64,000 nucleotides of DNA from positions 20,199-84,198 of IMG/VR virus record IMGVR_UViG_3300037875_000559; one strand, written 5' to 3'. Positions within the stretch are counted from its first letter, which is position 1, and each line of letters opens with the position of its first letter. A program made the translations under genes and the position numbers. The notes under the pieces are model-generated. The model saw only the letters and a list, made by a program, of their open reading frames with translations. It searched no databases and had not been told where the DNA came from. This document shows positions 52,607 to 62,695 of the stretch, piece after piece. This DNA comes from a virus.

Positions 52607-52957
52607 TTAGTCTAAGAAATACTTGAGTGAGTAATAATCTTTGGGGTGTATTTCTAGGTTGAAAAGTTCAGAAATACTAACCCAAGCCCAATCTATACTC
52701 TCTTCATTTATTACAGGTATGAACGGTTCTTCTAAAATACCATAGTATAGTGTGTATGGTTTAGTGTGGTAGTGGTCTACTATTTTCAGACTTTCAGGCA
52801 CATTGAGTATTTCTTCATTCATCTCTCGGATAGCGGTTTGAAATCTAGTTTCACCTTTTTCTGTAGACCCTCCTGCACAGTTCCACTTATAGTCTTTAGA
52901 GCGTTTCAAAAGAAGTACTCTATTCTTACTTGTAATCATAACTCCAGCTCCCATCAT
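52607..52957 (-). CDS. Nudix hydrolase
   Basis: 116 residues. The Nudix box runs from Gly30 with Glu36, then REMNEE at 44-49, with Leu in place of the last Gly. A GGAG at six bases fixes the start. Nudix enzymes split nucleoside diphosphates linked to another group; in phages they clear damaged or signalling nucleotides or remove NAD caps. Lone minus-strand gene between plus-strand ones. Confidence 0.88.
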   Translation of the reverse strand: MMGAGVMITSKNRVLLLKRSKDYKWNCAGGSTEKGETRFQTAIREMNEEILNVPESLKIVDHYHTKPYTLYYGILEEPFIPVINEESIDWAWVSISELFNLEIHPKDYYSLKYFLD

Positions 52958-53021
52958 TCTATACTCCTTTTATGTATTGTATTGTTTTGAGATTAAACAC
53001 ACAGGATAGAGGACATAAAAG

Positions 53022-53393
53022 ATGTACGATAAAAGAGCTTCTGCAAAGAAAATAAGTCAGAGACATATAGAGTCTAGGTTTTTTGGGATGATGAAAGACT
53101 TCATTGGAAATCAACAACTAAGTCGGGTTGTAAAGAGACTTGAATGGATGTTTAAGAAAGGCCAACATACTGTGAGATCTTATGTAGACAGGTCAAACAC
53201 CTACAAGCACATCGAAGTTAACGCACTAGGATCTAGTGCTAAGATAGAAGGTGTTTTGGTCAACCCTAAAGGTGGTTTTTCCTATGCTAATCTTGTCGTA
53301 GATATAGACGGTTCAAAGACTAAAATAAGTGACTTTGACCAAGCTGTTGAGCTTATCTATCAGCATTTCTCAGACTTGGGTTTGAAGGGTTAG
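53022..53393 (+). CDS. Small basic protein, probable packaged
   Basis: 123 residues starting KRASAKKISQRHIESRFFGMM, a charged amphipathic helix like those in the putative packaged proteins. The body alternates beta strands (VRSYVDRSNTYKHIEVNAL) and helices. Its stop shares bases with the convergent sigma-like gene (TTAG). No family recognised. Confidence 0.5.
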   Translation: MYDKRASAKKISQRHIESRFFGMMKDFIGNQQLSRVVKRLEWMFKKGQHTVRSYVDRSNTYKHIEVNALGSSAKIEGVLVNPKGGFSYANLVVDIDGSKTKISDFDQAVELIYQHFSDLGLKG

Positions 53394-54268
53394 ACCACAA
53401 GATTCTTTCTTAATGCTCTCTTCATCTGCGTTTTTTGGTTTCTAAGGTCTTTAAGGGGGATGCCGAGAGTTTGAGCCCAAGTCGTATCTGAGTGTCTCTT
53501 TAGGTTGAAAACCTTGGTTTCAACGAAACCTTTTAGCAACTCCGTCCAAAGTGTATGCTTATCCGCATTGTCTTGACATTCAACTCGGATTATTTCTTCG
53601 AGAGACTGGATTAAAGTCTTAAACTCTAACTCATCAAGCTGAGAAGTTTGGTTGGGGTCATACAACTCCTTTTCAAACAAACCTTCTTCTATTTCGATGT
53701 TGACGAAAGCATATGTTTGTGCTGGGCAATTGCTTTCTCCTTTTTTTTGATCTCTCAGAGTTCTATTTCTACTGTCCATTCGCTGATCCGCCTGTTTACC
53801 TAGTTTTTCTCTTTTTCGAGACATCCACTGAGAAAACATGACAGCTCTGATCCAAGGTAGTCGTTTCTCGTCACAATAACCTGCAAATTTATTTTTCTTT
53901 GCACACTCAGTTAGGAAGTCAGAAGCGAGATCATACGCCTCATCTTTAACTTGATAAGAGGGTTTGTAGTCTACACCACTAACATATTTCTTCCTTATGG
54001 CATAAGCTTGGAGTTTTTTCACCCATAAATTATACACTTTCGCACCGTCTTTAAATAAGAATATGCTTGTTTCTTCGGGGTCTGACTTTACTTCAAGGCA
54101 GATTTGATCTAACTCTTCAAAAAGAAGACCGTAAGCGTCATTTGAGATGTTATCTGGGAAGGCTTGATCTAACTCTTTGAGGAAATCTTCTACTTTACTC
54201 TCTTCTGTGGGTTTTATTTCAGAGAGAAAGCCCGTAGATTCCTTATCACACAATAATTGGTCTTGCAT
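53390..54268 (-). CDS. Diverged sigma-70-like factor (tentative)
   Basis: Start at ATG 54268, which has AGGAG at about six bases; an upstream ATG (54382) lacks a site. 292 residues. The region DEAYDLASDFLTEC...LPWIRAVMFSQWMSRKRE resembles sigma region 2 (a helix entering DNA-binding WIR/W residues), and the end (LKRHSDTTWAQTLGIPLKDLRNQKTQMKRAL) has the layout of a region 4 helix-turn-helix. Similar weakly conserved sigma factors direct late transcription in large phages. The match is by layout, so moderate confidence. Confidence 0.5.
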   Translation of the reverse strand: MQDQLLCDKESTGFLSEIKPTEESKVEDFLKELDQAFPDNISNDAYGLLFEELDQICLEVKSDPEETSIFLFKDGAKVYNLWVKKLQAYAIRKKYVSGVDYKPSYQVKDEAYDLASDFLTECAKKNKFAGYCDEKRLPWIRAVMFSQWMSRKREKLGKQADQRMDSRNRTLRDQKKGESNCPAQTYAFVNIEIEEGLFEKELYDPNQTSQLDELEFKTLIQSLEEIIRVECQDNADKHTLWTELLKGFVETKVFNLKRHSDTTWAQTLGIPLKDLRNQKTQMKRALRKNLVV

Positions 54269-54457
54269 AAAGACTCCTGTTGTTGTTACTCCCGAATCGG
54301 GGTTTATGGCTAAAGACCCTTGTGACTGAATCGGTCTTTGGGTCTGGTGGTTAGTTCTACTACAGACACCCACCTTGATCAAGTCTTTTTTTTTATTTTT
54401 TTATCTTTTATTATAGTCATCATATAACGAGATGTATAACGTCTACTTTGGAGAAGA

Positions 54458-57400
54458 ATGAACATGAATACAGAAGCAATTTTACAACTTTGTGTAGATA
54501 GAGCCACAAACCTCTATCTTCTTCACGTTATGGGTATTAGACTTGAAGCAGTACAAGGGGCTAACCGACAAAAGCTTGTAGAGACAAATGACTCTAAGAT
54601 TTTTGCTCGTGTTTGTGCGAATGTACACCATCAAGGCGACGAGGGTTTTGTTCTGATGGATGACTTCTTCAGACTGTGCGAGTGTCCTACGTTTAATTTA
54701 TATGAGGATCTCGTAGGTTTGAATCAGTTGGCTTCTGAAAAAGAAAAGAAAGAGTTTATAGAGTCAAAAAACCTCTTAGCTCGTAGAAAAAAACAAATGA
54801 AGTTTCTGAAGAAACTCCACTCCACTACTAGGGCTTATTTCAATGCTTATTTTAATAAGTTTGTTGGAGGGCTGATAAAGCAAGACATCACTCAGATCCA
54901 AGGTGTGCCTTCTGACGAGTATTTCGTAGGAAAAATCCTAGAACTTGTTTCTACAGGGAGAAATAACGACGAGATTCTAAATCAGAGTTATGCCACTGAG
55001 TTTATCCAAGACCTTCCTGATCTATCAGGCCCTTTAAAAGGGGGGCTATTAAAGAAGCTGAGATTTAAAGGGAAAGCTACAATCTACGCTAAGACTTGGA
55101 AGTTTTATAATAATCGTAGGATGAGAGGCACACAATTCGTTGGTATTAAAGGTCTTAGAATGAAGGTTCTTAAAGACGCTAAGTACTTTAACAACCAGAT
55201 TAAAGTTTATGCCCATGATGAGCTTACTCGTTATGTAGACCGTAACTTCATTGGTGAAAACATGGAGCGGGAAATAACAGACGCTTCAGAGAACCAAGAG
55301 ATTTTTCGGTCTATTGTCAAGGAGACAGACTCTACCTTTAACTTGATAGAAAGCTCCAAAGAGTCCGAGAGAAGCTATAAACGTAGCAAGCGAGAAAAGT
55401 TAAAGATCGCCAAGAAAGATATTAACAGATCGACTTCGATAGAAGAGCGTAAAGAAATATTAGAAGCTCGTGAAGACTTTATAGGGAGCGTAGTGAACGC
55501 TATACAGTTTAAAGACGTTGCAAAAAGCGATTTGAAATTTATTTCACGCACTCTTCTAAGAGAGACTACATCTTCTTTGGGGGGTATAACAGAGAAGGAT
55601 AAGAATCAGCTAAAGCAAATAATAAATATGCTACAAGATGAAGAACAAATTCTCGAAGTTGTAGGAGAAAAAGAGTATCTTGATCAGATCCAAGAAATAC
55701 TAGAGAGAGTCTTAATCCAATATCCTGATTCTATTACTCTTATAACAGAGTTTATTTCTGCTTTGTCTAAAGTGACTAAAGCAACCCAAAAAGCGATGAA
55801 GAGCATTTCTGAAAACATTGAGGTTATCAATAAAGCAATAGATCAGTCTTCTGAGCAGTTTCAGCCTTCAGAGTTTGAGTCCGTCAGACGACTTTTATAT
55901 TCGAGAAGAATGAATCAAGGAGATCTTGATGTTCCAGAGATCCTAGAGCTTTCTGATTCTGATCGAAAATCTTACCTTGGTGCTTTAGCAAACGACTCCT
56001 CTAGTGACTACAGAAAAAGAGAGAAAGACGTTGAAACATATGTTTTAGCTCGTCTTGGTAATGTGGATAAACTAGACGAGTGGAGAAATCTCCATAACTC
56101 TTCAGATACTTCAAGCAAAGAGAAAGCAGATAAGATTTTTGAGGAGTTTAAAGAGAAATTGGAAATAGAATTTTCAACAAGGGCAAGAGGCAGACAACCA
56201 AAACCTCGTCAAGAAGTACAGGAGAATTCAGCTAAAGACCTCCTCGCTCCAAAAGATGAGTGGGTTAGTTCGAGAAGTAAAGACAAAGACAATAACTTCC
56301 CATATCAAACTGCATCTGTCCCTCCTCTTAAAGCTCTGAAAGACGCTATTTCTTCTGTTAGATCGGATCTCTCTACTAGAGAGATTGGAAATAAAGCGAA
56401 AGAAATACTAAAGAGCCAAGAGAAAGTGCTTCTAATTGACGGTAAGATTACAGAAAGTAGTACTAAAACCGCCATCAAAAATGTACTTGAAACAATGCTT
56501 TCTATAGAAGATCGTGGTGTTTGGTTTAAGGATAGGGATGCTCTTCTTAGAAAAGTGAAAATGGATGCTGTTAAAGAACTTTCTACACAAAGATCTCTTG
56601 AAGATTTGATTGACGAAAATTCAGAGAAAGCTCTTATTGAAGCAGGGGTAGCTACTGAGTCTAACTTTTCCAACATGGAGTTTCGTACTGTAAAAAGAAA
56701 CATCGAGCAGATGGGCGGAGAAGACAGCAAGAGAGAAGCTCTTTTAAAGGCACATGGAGAAGCGTTCAGAAATAGGGCGGTGTCTTATTCTGCTTCTGAT
56801 TTAGATCGTGAACTTCATGACTACGATCAGAAGAACAACTATGGATCTAAGAAAGAAGCTTGGTCAAAAGCTGTTTCAAACAAGGAAGAAGACGCTTTGA
56901 AAATTCTCAAAGCGATGGGTGTTACTCTTTCTAGCGATGAGTTGGATCTGTTAATCTTAGATAGTGAAGTACCTAGTCGTTCTGACACTAATCTTGCTGA
57001 AGCCCAATATGCGAAAGCGAAAAAGAAACTTATTTCTGTCTATGTGGATCTGAAAAGATTAGATGGTTCAGAAGGTGTCGATACTCTTGCCGAAGATTAT
57101 CGTGAAGAAAGAAGAGATCGGAAATATTTCTTAGAGGGTCTTAAAGATAAATATCGAAATAGCCCCGCTATGGAGTCAATAAGACAAGAGCTTTCTGAAG
57201 CGGAAGAAAAGACAAAAGCCGACACCTCAAAAGAGATTGAGAAAGCTCTTGGAGCTCTCTTAAAAGGTGGGGGAGAGTTCAATGCAAAAAGAAAAAGAAG
57301 GATTATGCAAAGCGGGGCTCTACGGAGTAAGATTTATTCAGACATAAATGAGAAGATAACAGAAGCTGACCGTAAACTTGGTGCGAAGAATGTTAAAGAC

Positions 57401-58303
57401 ATCCTTCGATCTTCTAAGATTTTAGACCTCTCTTTAGAGCAACAAGAAGAACTTCTTGATTTGTCAGAATGTTTCCCAAGTGCTCCTGCTCTAGCCGACA
57501 AGGATAAGACCATAGCAAAAATGTATCTGAAAGCAACAGACAGCGGTCTGCCTGTTTTTGCCGATCTCAGTGCTTCTGTATATCAGTCTTCAGATTTGAA
57601 GTTCCCAAATGACTTCTTTAGTGCATCCGTAGGTATGGCACTCATGAAGAATTTTAGGCTCGGTCTTAGAGCGAAATATTCTCCAAGAATGGCTGACCAT
57701 ATTGGGTTCTTTGGTGTGGATGCTACGGGGAAAATGGTAGCTCCTGACAACTCCTTCACCACTACAGAACTAGAGCCACTGTTAAATGTAAATAAGAGCG
57801 TTGACTCTGGGATAGGCTCTATACCAGAAACTTTTTTTGCAGGAGAATACGCTTCTATTTTAGAACTAATTAAGTATTCAGATGATCGAGCCACTGTGAA
57901 AGTTAAAGGGGATGTAATGACTTTCACAGATGAAGAGGGTGACAAGCACACTCATTCTATCTCAAAGATCCAATCTGAGTTGAAAGATGTTATGATTGGT
58001 CAAATGGCTTCAGATTTTGGTATTTCTTCTCAACATGCAGAAGCTATCCTTGATACGTTTCTCAATAAAAGTTTAAAAACCGATGGTGGGGTTTCTTATG
58101 GTAGAGCAACGAGAGTATATGAGTGGTTTAGGTCTGCGGTTGTAGATCTAGGTTATATTTCTTCCGTTTGGGCTTTAGAAATGGCTACAGGTAATCTTGA
58201 AGATGTTGGTCTTAATGAAGACTGTTTGGACTTCATGGATAGGGTCGCTACAGATGGAGATAAGAAAAAGACAGCTAAAAAGGTCAAGAAGGCACTTCGT
58301 TAA
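54458..58303 (+). CDS. 1281-residue protein of unknown function
   Basis: Start ATG 54458 (or 54464), with GGAGAAG upstream. No domain recognised. The first 250 residues form a compact domain, the next 800 are charged, helical and coiled-coil-like (long Glu/Lys/Arg runs), and the last 230 return to a mixed fold with many Phe and Gly. It stands before the baseplate wedge genes, so it may be a large virion or injected protein. The shared N-terminal motif is not clear here. Confidence 0.5.
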   Translation: MNMNTEAILQLCVDRATNLYLLHVMGIRLEAVQGANRQKLVETNDSKIFARVCANVHHQGDEGFVLMDDFFRLCECPTFNLYEDLVGLNQLASEKEKKEFIESKNLLARRKKQMKFLKKLHSTTRAYFNAYFNKFVGGLIKQDITQIQGVPSDEYFVGKILELVSTGRNNDEILNQSYATEFIQDLPDLSGPLKGGLLKKLRFKGKATIYAKTWKFYNNRRMRGTQFVGIKGLRMKVLKDAKYFNNQIKVYAHDELTRYVDRNFIGENMEREITDASENQEIFRSIVKETDSTFNLIESSKESERSYKRSKREKLKIAKKDINRSTSIEERKEILEAREDFIGSVVNAIQFKDVAKSDLKFISRTLLRETTSSLGGITEKDKNQLKQIINMLQDEEQILEVVGEKEYLDQIQEILERVLIQYPDSITLITEFISALSKVTKATQKAMKSISENIEVINKAIDQSSEQFQPSEFESVRRLLYSRRMNQGDLDVPEILELSDSDRKSYLGALANDSSSDYRKREKDVETYVLARLGNVDKLDEWRNLHNSSDTSSKEKADKIFEEFKEKLEIEFSTRARGRQPKPRQEVQENSAKDLLAPKDEWVSSRSKDKDNNFPYQTASVPPLKALKDAISSVRSDLSTREIGNKAKEILKSQEKVLLIDGKITESSTKTAIKNVLETMLSIEDRGVWFKDRDALLRKVKMDAVKELSTQRSLEDLIDENSEKALIEAGVATESNFSNMEFRTVKRNIEQMGGEDSKREALLKAHGEAFRNRAVSYSASDLDRELHDYDQKNNYGSKKEAWSKAVSNKEEDALKILKAMGVTLSSDELDLLILDSEVPSRSDTNLAEAQYAKAKKKLISVYVDLKRLDGSEGVDTLAEDYREERRDRKYFLEGLKDKYRNSPAMESIRQELSEAEEKTKADTSKEIEKALGALLKGGGEFNAKRKRRIMQSGALRSKIYSDINEKITEADRKLGAKNVKDILRSSKILDLSLEQQEELLDLSECFPSAPALADKDKTIAKMYLKATDSGLPVFADLSASVYQSSDLKFPNDFFSASVGMALMKNFRLGLRAKYSPRMADHIGFFGVDATGKMVAPDNSFTTTELEPLLNVNKSVDSGIGSIPETFFAGEYASILELIKYSDDRATVKVKGDVMTFTDEEGDKHTHSISKIQSELKDVMIGQMASDFGISSQHAEAILDTFLNKSLKTDGGVSYGRATRVYEWFRSAVVDLGYISSVWALEMATGNLEDVGLNEDCLDFMDRVATDGDKKKTAKKVKKALR

Positions 58304-58373
58304 GATTTTAATAAATAGTTTATTCACATAGACTGATGTGAGAGAATATTAACGTCAGTCTAGGAGAATAAAT

Positions 58374-59417
58374 ATGAGCAAAGATGCTCTATTAGCACAC
58401 GCTTGCCCCCACTTTATACGATATGAGAGGGCAAGTATTGTTGGAGAGAGAGAAATAATAACACGCTCTCCTATTTCTTCTAGTAATCTTCTTTTGTTAA
58501 GATTCAATGGAGAAGAAATACCAAAAGAGGGTCTACTTCTCGCCTCAGAGACGGTGTTCCCTTCTTCCGCCCCTTATCGTTTTACGAACGACACTGCAAC
58601 CCTTTCTGTAAGCTCAGATGGGGTTGAAAAAGCTATTTCTTTCCCCACTTCAAAAATCTTCACACAACAAGAAGTGGTTTTATTTTTAAACAAAAACCTA
58701 CCTTTCCCGATATTTGCAGAGCCTTACGAGTCTTCTATTAAGCTGACTAATCAAAAAAATAGTAGTGGTTTAGTGTTAAAAGGTAGCTCCCTCAAAAAGC
58801 TAGGTTACAAAACATCAAAGATTTCTATAAAAAATAAGAAGACCGTAGGTGCTTGGAACTTAGCAAAGTTGTTTGGTGGAGGCTTTAAAGTGTTTTTCAA
58901 AGAAGAAGAATACTTTAAAGGGGTCGTAGATATCTCTTATCTTACCGAAAAAAGATTTTGTCGGAGGTGCGTAAGTACTGGTGTCGAGAACGATTTCAGA
59001 TTTAACACTAAAGGCGAAATAGAGACGATCCAAGACCACAATTTGCTTTATCAGTCTTTATCCAAAATGCTTCTCACAGAAATAACTTCAAACCCATACC
59101 ACAATTGGTATGGTTCTAATGCCATGACCTTGATTGGTCGAAAAGTGAGTGCTTCTGTCGTACAGTCATTAAGAGGCTCTGTCCGTGATGCTTTGACAAC
59201 TTTTAAGAGTGTACAAGACCGACAAGCTTCAATACAGAGTATGTCTTTGAAAGAAAGACTTCGTAGAGTTGTGGGTATTGATGTTTCTACTATTGGAGAA
59301 GATGAGACTAGTTACTTAGTTTCAATAGTTGCTGAGAGTATGTCTTCAGAAGAAGTAAACATTAACATTATATTCGCAGTTCCCGGCTCGTTCTCATTAG
59401 ACGGAGATTTGACATGA
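58374..59417 (+). CDS. gp25-like baseplate wedge protein with N-terminal extension
   Basis: 347 residues. The last 140 residues follow the gp25/W-like baseplate pattern: NLLYQSLSKMLLTE, NPYHNWYGSNAM, a long helix, LKERLRRVVGID, and a final pair of strands. The first 200 residues are an added beta domain with CRRC at about 197. The next gene, baseplate J-like, overlaps by four bases. In T4, gp25 and gp6 likewise interact in the wedge. Confidence 0.65.
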   Translation: MSKDALLAHACPHFIRYERASIVGEREIITRSPISSSNLLLLRFNGEEIPKEGLLLASETVFPSSAPYRFTNDTATLSVSSDGVEKAISFPTSKIFTQQEVVLFLNKNLPFPIFAEPYESSIKLTNQKNSSGLVLKGSSLKKLGYKTSKISIKNKKTVGAWNLAKLFGGGFKVFFKEEEYFKGVVDISYLTEKRFCRRCVSTGVENDFRFNTKGEIETIQDHNLLYQSLSKMLLTEITSNPYHNWYGSNAMTLIGRKVSASVVQSLRGSVRDALTTFKSVQDRQASIQSMSLKERLRRVVGIDVSTIGEDETSYLVSIVAESMSSEEVNINIIFAVPGSFSLDGDLT

Positions 59418-62400
59418 TTAAAATAGTAAAGCCGGACGGAAATAGTGCAGAGACTCCTGTTTATTTTAGTACAGGAGTCCAAACAATTTACATTAAGGGT
59501 CTTATTTCAACCGAAATAAACCACGTTACCATAGAGTACCTGGGAAATAAATTTAGCGATCCCGATGATGTTTATGTGGGTGGAGGGGAGTTTACTTTCC
59601 CCAACCCAAACTCATTTTCTGAAGGTATTGATCTCTCAACGGGGCTGAATGTCTTTAAGGTTTCTGCTTTCAAAGATGATATTTCTTATGGTCTTTTAGA
59701 GTTGAATGTTATTTTTTCTGCTGACGTTGTAGGTTTAGTGAATCCTCCTAGTGGGATTATAGTTAGTAGGTCTAGCAACTCCGTAGAAGTTTCTTTCGAC
59801 CATCTTGATAGTGAGGTTGTATATTACAACATTTACGCTAGTGCTTTATCTGGGGGTGTGGTTAGCAACTATTTTAAGATAAACCACGAGCCACTCAGCC
59901 CTAATAAATATGGCTCAAGAGAGGAAATAGTAAACGCTCTAAAAGAAACAAGTACCGATATTAGTTTAGAAGACGAAGATCCGCTTTTTTTAGAGACAAC
60001 AAGCACTCAAAAAGACCATTCGGATGTAGTTTTGTCTTCTCAGACTCTAAATACCTTTGAAGTTGCTGAAACCGTTAAAAGGATTCGTATTTCTTCGACC
60101 TTTCAGAGTATCGCATTAAAGACAAGGGTTGCTTTTCGTCATGTTAGAAATGCTTCCCTTATTTCTACTCCTCCTACTATTTCTGTAGGTGCATTAAGTT
60201 CAGTCTCCTCAAACAAGCCTCTGTATTATGTGGTGACTTCAGTTAAAGTTATTGCAGGAGTTGAAATAGAAAGCCCTCTCTCTGTAGAAGTTTCTGGGAT
60301 GCCCATTCAAGTTACGAATACCACTTTATCTCTACCTGTTGTCGGCAGAGATCAGATGGCTACAGATATGATTCAGAGTATCTTTCTCTCACAACCAAAT
60401 ATCGCTATACAGGCAGGGTCTGTAGTCCGAGATATAATCATAGACCCCTTCTTATCTGAGATGGAGAGAGTCAGATTTCTGTTGGACTTTTGCTACAGGT
60501 CTTCCTCTTTTTCAGGTCTTTTAAGTATAGACGACCCTTTAAACGAAGGCTCTTCAATCTCTGTAGTTGAGAGTCAATATAAAACAGTTCTTACACAAGC
60601 TCTTTTTGTACAAGAGGACGAAGTTCAAGTATTCATAGATTCTGCTTTTGAGAAGTTGGCTTCTAACTTTGGTGTGAGAAGAAGTATCGGCAAACAAGCG
60701 ACAGGAGAAGTTAGTTTTTTTACAACAAATGCACCCTCCTCTTCTATTTCTATACCCGCAGGTACAGTATTATCTTCTTCTACTACAAATTTCATCACTA
60801 CACTTTCCGTTGTCCTTAATGTTGACCAGTTAAGTCAGTATTATAACCCCACCACTAAGAAATACTCTATTGTAGTACCTGTTCAAGCAAGAGATGCAGG
60901 GGTCAGTGGGAATCTCACATCGGATCAGATAACTAAAGGGTCTCCTTTTGGGCTGAAAGTGACAAACCAAGCTCCTACTTTTGGAGGGACAGATACAGAA
61001 ACCAATTCAGAATTGGCTTCGAGAGCTATTTCTGTTTTATCTTCAGTGGACATAAGTACGAAAGCAGGACTTGAAAGGGTATCTAGGGAGATCTCTGGTG
61101 TAATCAACTCGTTTGTAGTAGACAGTGAAAGCCCTTATATGCAACGAGATGACGAGCTTGGTGGGAAGGTTGACATATGGATTAGAGGTGAGAGTCTCGC
61201 TACAGTTTCTGACGTATATGCTCCAAGCTATCAATCCTACTTTGAAAGTAGATTCATCCCTGTTTCTTCGCCAAATGCTTATATCTTCAGAAATATGGAG
61301 GCGACAATAGAAACGCCTTTGTCCGAAATGATAAATAGAGGTAGCCTTGGATATGGTTTAAGGAATTTAACAACGAATCAGACATTTGACTTAACGAATG
61401 TTGTGATTTTAGATTATCGCACAATACAGTTAGATTCTTCTATTTCTCAACCGACCTATAGTGTAGCTGACAACATTATAGGCGAATGGAGATCTGGGAT
61501 AACAAATAAAATCATTTTGAAGAGACAGCCTGTAAGAGAAATAAAATCTGTTTCTTATGCAGACGGTACTGCTATTTCAGACTATTCTTTTTATGATAAT
61601 GAAGACGCTCTGCAACTAGGTCGGTCTTCTGGGTCTTCAAATTATGTGTTAATACCCAATAACACCGAAAGAAATAAGATACTGATTATAGAAGATGAAT
61701 CTCATACTATTATCGGTTTTTATCCAGAGCGACTGAACAATCTAGGTGTCGATCAGCTTTCTCTTGTAGTGACAGATGTGGCAGGTACAACGATATATAA
61801 GAGTCCATTCTTATCTCAAAGTGCAGACTACATTATTTCTAAAGATGAAAACGATAACTGTTATATACAGCGAACTTCAGACAGTGCAATTAAGGATGGG
61901 GATATTATCCATATCTCCTATGAGTACTTAGAAAATATCGTTGTAAATTATGACATAAACTTAGTTGTCAATAACACACAGACAGGTGTGGACGGGAATA
62001 AGAATATTTTTGCGGATATTGTTGTTAAAGAAGCAATAGGCTGTTCTGTAGACGTGAAAGCTACGGTGGTGTTAGATCGAGGAGTAGATAGTACATTAGT
62101 AGATTCCGAAATCCGCTATTCGTTGACCTCTTTTATTAATGAATCTTCTTTAGGCGGGTCGATCCGACATTCAGAAATAGTGACGGTTCTGAACAATGTA
62201 GATGGAGTCAACCACATTATATTGCCACTCACACAAATGTCTTTTGCTCAAGACACCTATATTCTCAGAGAAACTATTTCTTTGAGTGCAAGTGGTTTCA
62301 ATCGTGTTGCTTCTCTTTCAAACTCAAGAGTGAATGTTTATAGCATAGATTCAGAGCTTCTAAATAAAACACAAGATTTAGGTGGGTTAAGAGGTCGAGT

Positions 62401-62695
62401 TTTCATTGGGAAAGAAGAGATGGGAATCTTAGATACACTAGACAGAAACAACGCTTCTTCTTGGGGGCATAAAGTAGCTACAATTGTAAATGATGTCGGC
62501 TTGGGTATAGAAGGTGTAAAAACAAACAATCGCATACTGTTTGCCCTTAATATTGGAGAAAGCCCTTCAGACTATACTTATTATGTAGACTATAATGTCG
62601 AGGGTACAATAGAAACGGTGTCTGAGTTGAAGTTGAATGGGTTTTCATTCTTTAAAACAGGCAGCTTGGCTTTCACATATGAAGAGGTGCAATAA
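59414..62695 (+). CDS. Baseplate J / T4 gp6-like wedge protein
   Basis: 1093 residues. The block at about 410-560 is characteristic of baseplate J proteins: KQATGEVSFFTTN, SISIPAGTVLSSS, QARDAGVSGNLTSDQI and FGGTDTETNSELASRA. The flanking parts are beta-rich Ig-like domains, with a fibronectin-like segment near 110-220. It sits directly after the gp25-like gene, matching contractile-tailed phage order. Forms the ring of the wedge that contracts with the sheath. Confidence 0.8.
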   Translation: MIKIVKPDGNSAETPVYFSTGVQTIYIKGLISTEINHVTIEYLGNKFSDPDDVYVGGGEFTFPNPNSFSEGIDLSTGLNVFKVSAFKDDISYGLLELNVIFSADVVGLVNPPSGIIVSRSSNSVEVSFDHLDSEVVYYNIYASALSGGVVSNYFKINHEPLSPNKYGSREEIVNALKETSTDISLEDEDPLFLETTSTQKDHSDVVLSSQTLNTFEVAETVKRIRISSTFQSIALKTRVAFRHVRNASLISTPPTISVGALSSVSSNKPLYYVVTSVKVIAGVEIESPLSVEVSGMPIQVTNTTLSLPVVGRDQMATDMIQSIFLSQPNIAIQAGSVVRDIIIDPFLSEMERVRFLLDFCYRSSSFSGLLSIDDPLNEGSSISVVESQYKTVLTQALFVQEDEVQVFIDSAFEKLASNFGVRRSIGKQATGEVSFFTTNAPSSSISIPAGTVLSSSTTNFITTLSVVLNVDQLSQYYNPTTKKYSIVVPVQARDAGVSGNLTSDQITKGSPFGLKVTNQAPTFGGTDTETNSELASRAISVLSSVDISTKAGLERVSREISGVINSFVVDSESPYMQRDDELGGKVDIWIRGESLATVSDVYAPSYQSYFESRFIPVSSPNAYIFRNMEATIETPLSEMINRGSLGYGLRNLTTNQTFDLTNVVILDYRTIQLDSSISQPTYSVADNIIGEWRSGITNKIILKRQPVREIKSVSYADGTAISDYSFYDNEDALQLGRSSGSSNYVLIPNNTERNKILIIEDESHTIIGFYPERLNNLGVDQLSLVVTDVAGTTIYKSPFLSQSADYIISKDENDNCYIQRTSDSAIKDGDIIHISYEYLENIVVNYDINLVVNNTQTGVDGNKNIFADIVVKEAIGCSVDVKATVVLDRGVDSTLVDSEIRYSLTSFINESSLGGSIRHSEIVTVLNNVDGVNHIILPLTQMSFAQDTYILRETISLSASGFNRVASLSNSRVNVYSIDSELLNKTQDLGGLRGRVFIGKEEMGILDTLDRNNASSWGHKVATIVNDVGLGIEGVKTNNRILFALNIGESPSDYTYYVDYNVEGTIETVSELKLNGFSFFKTGSLAFTYEEVQ

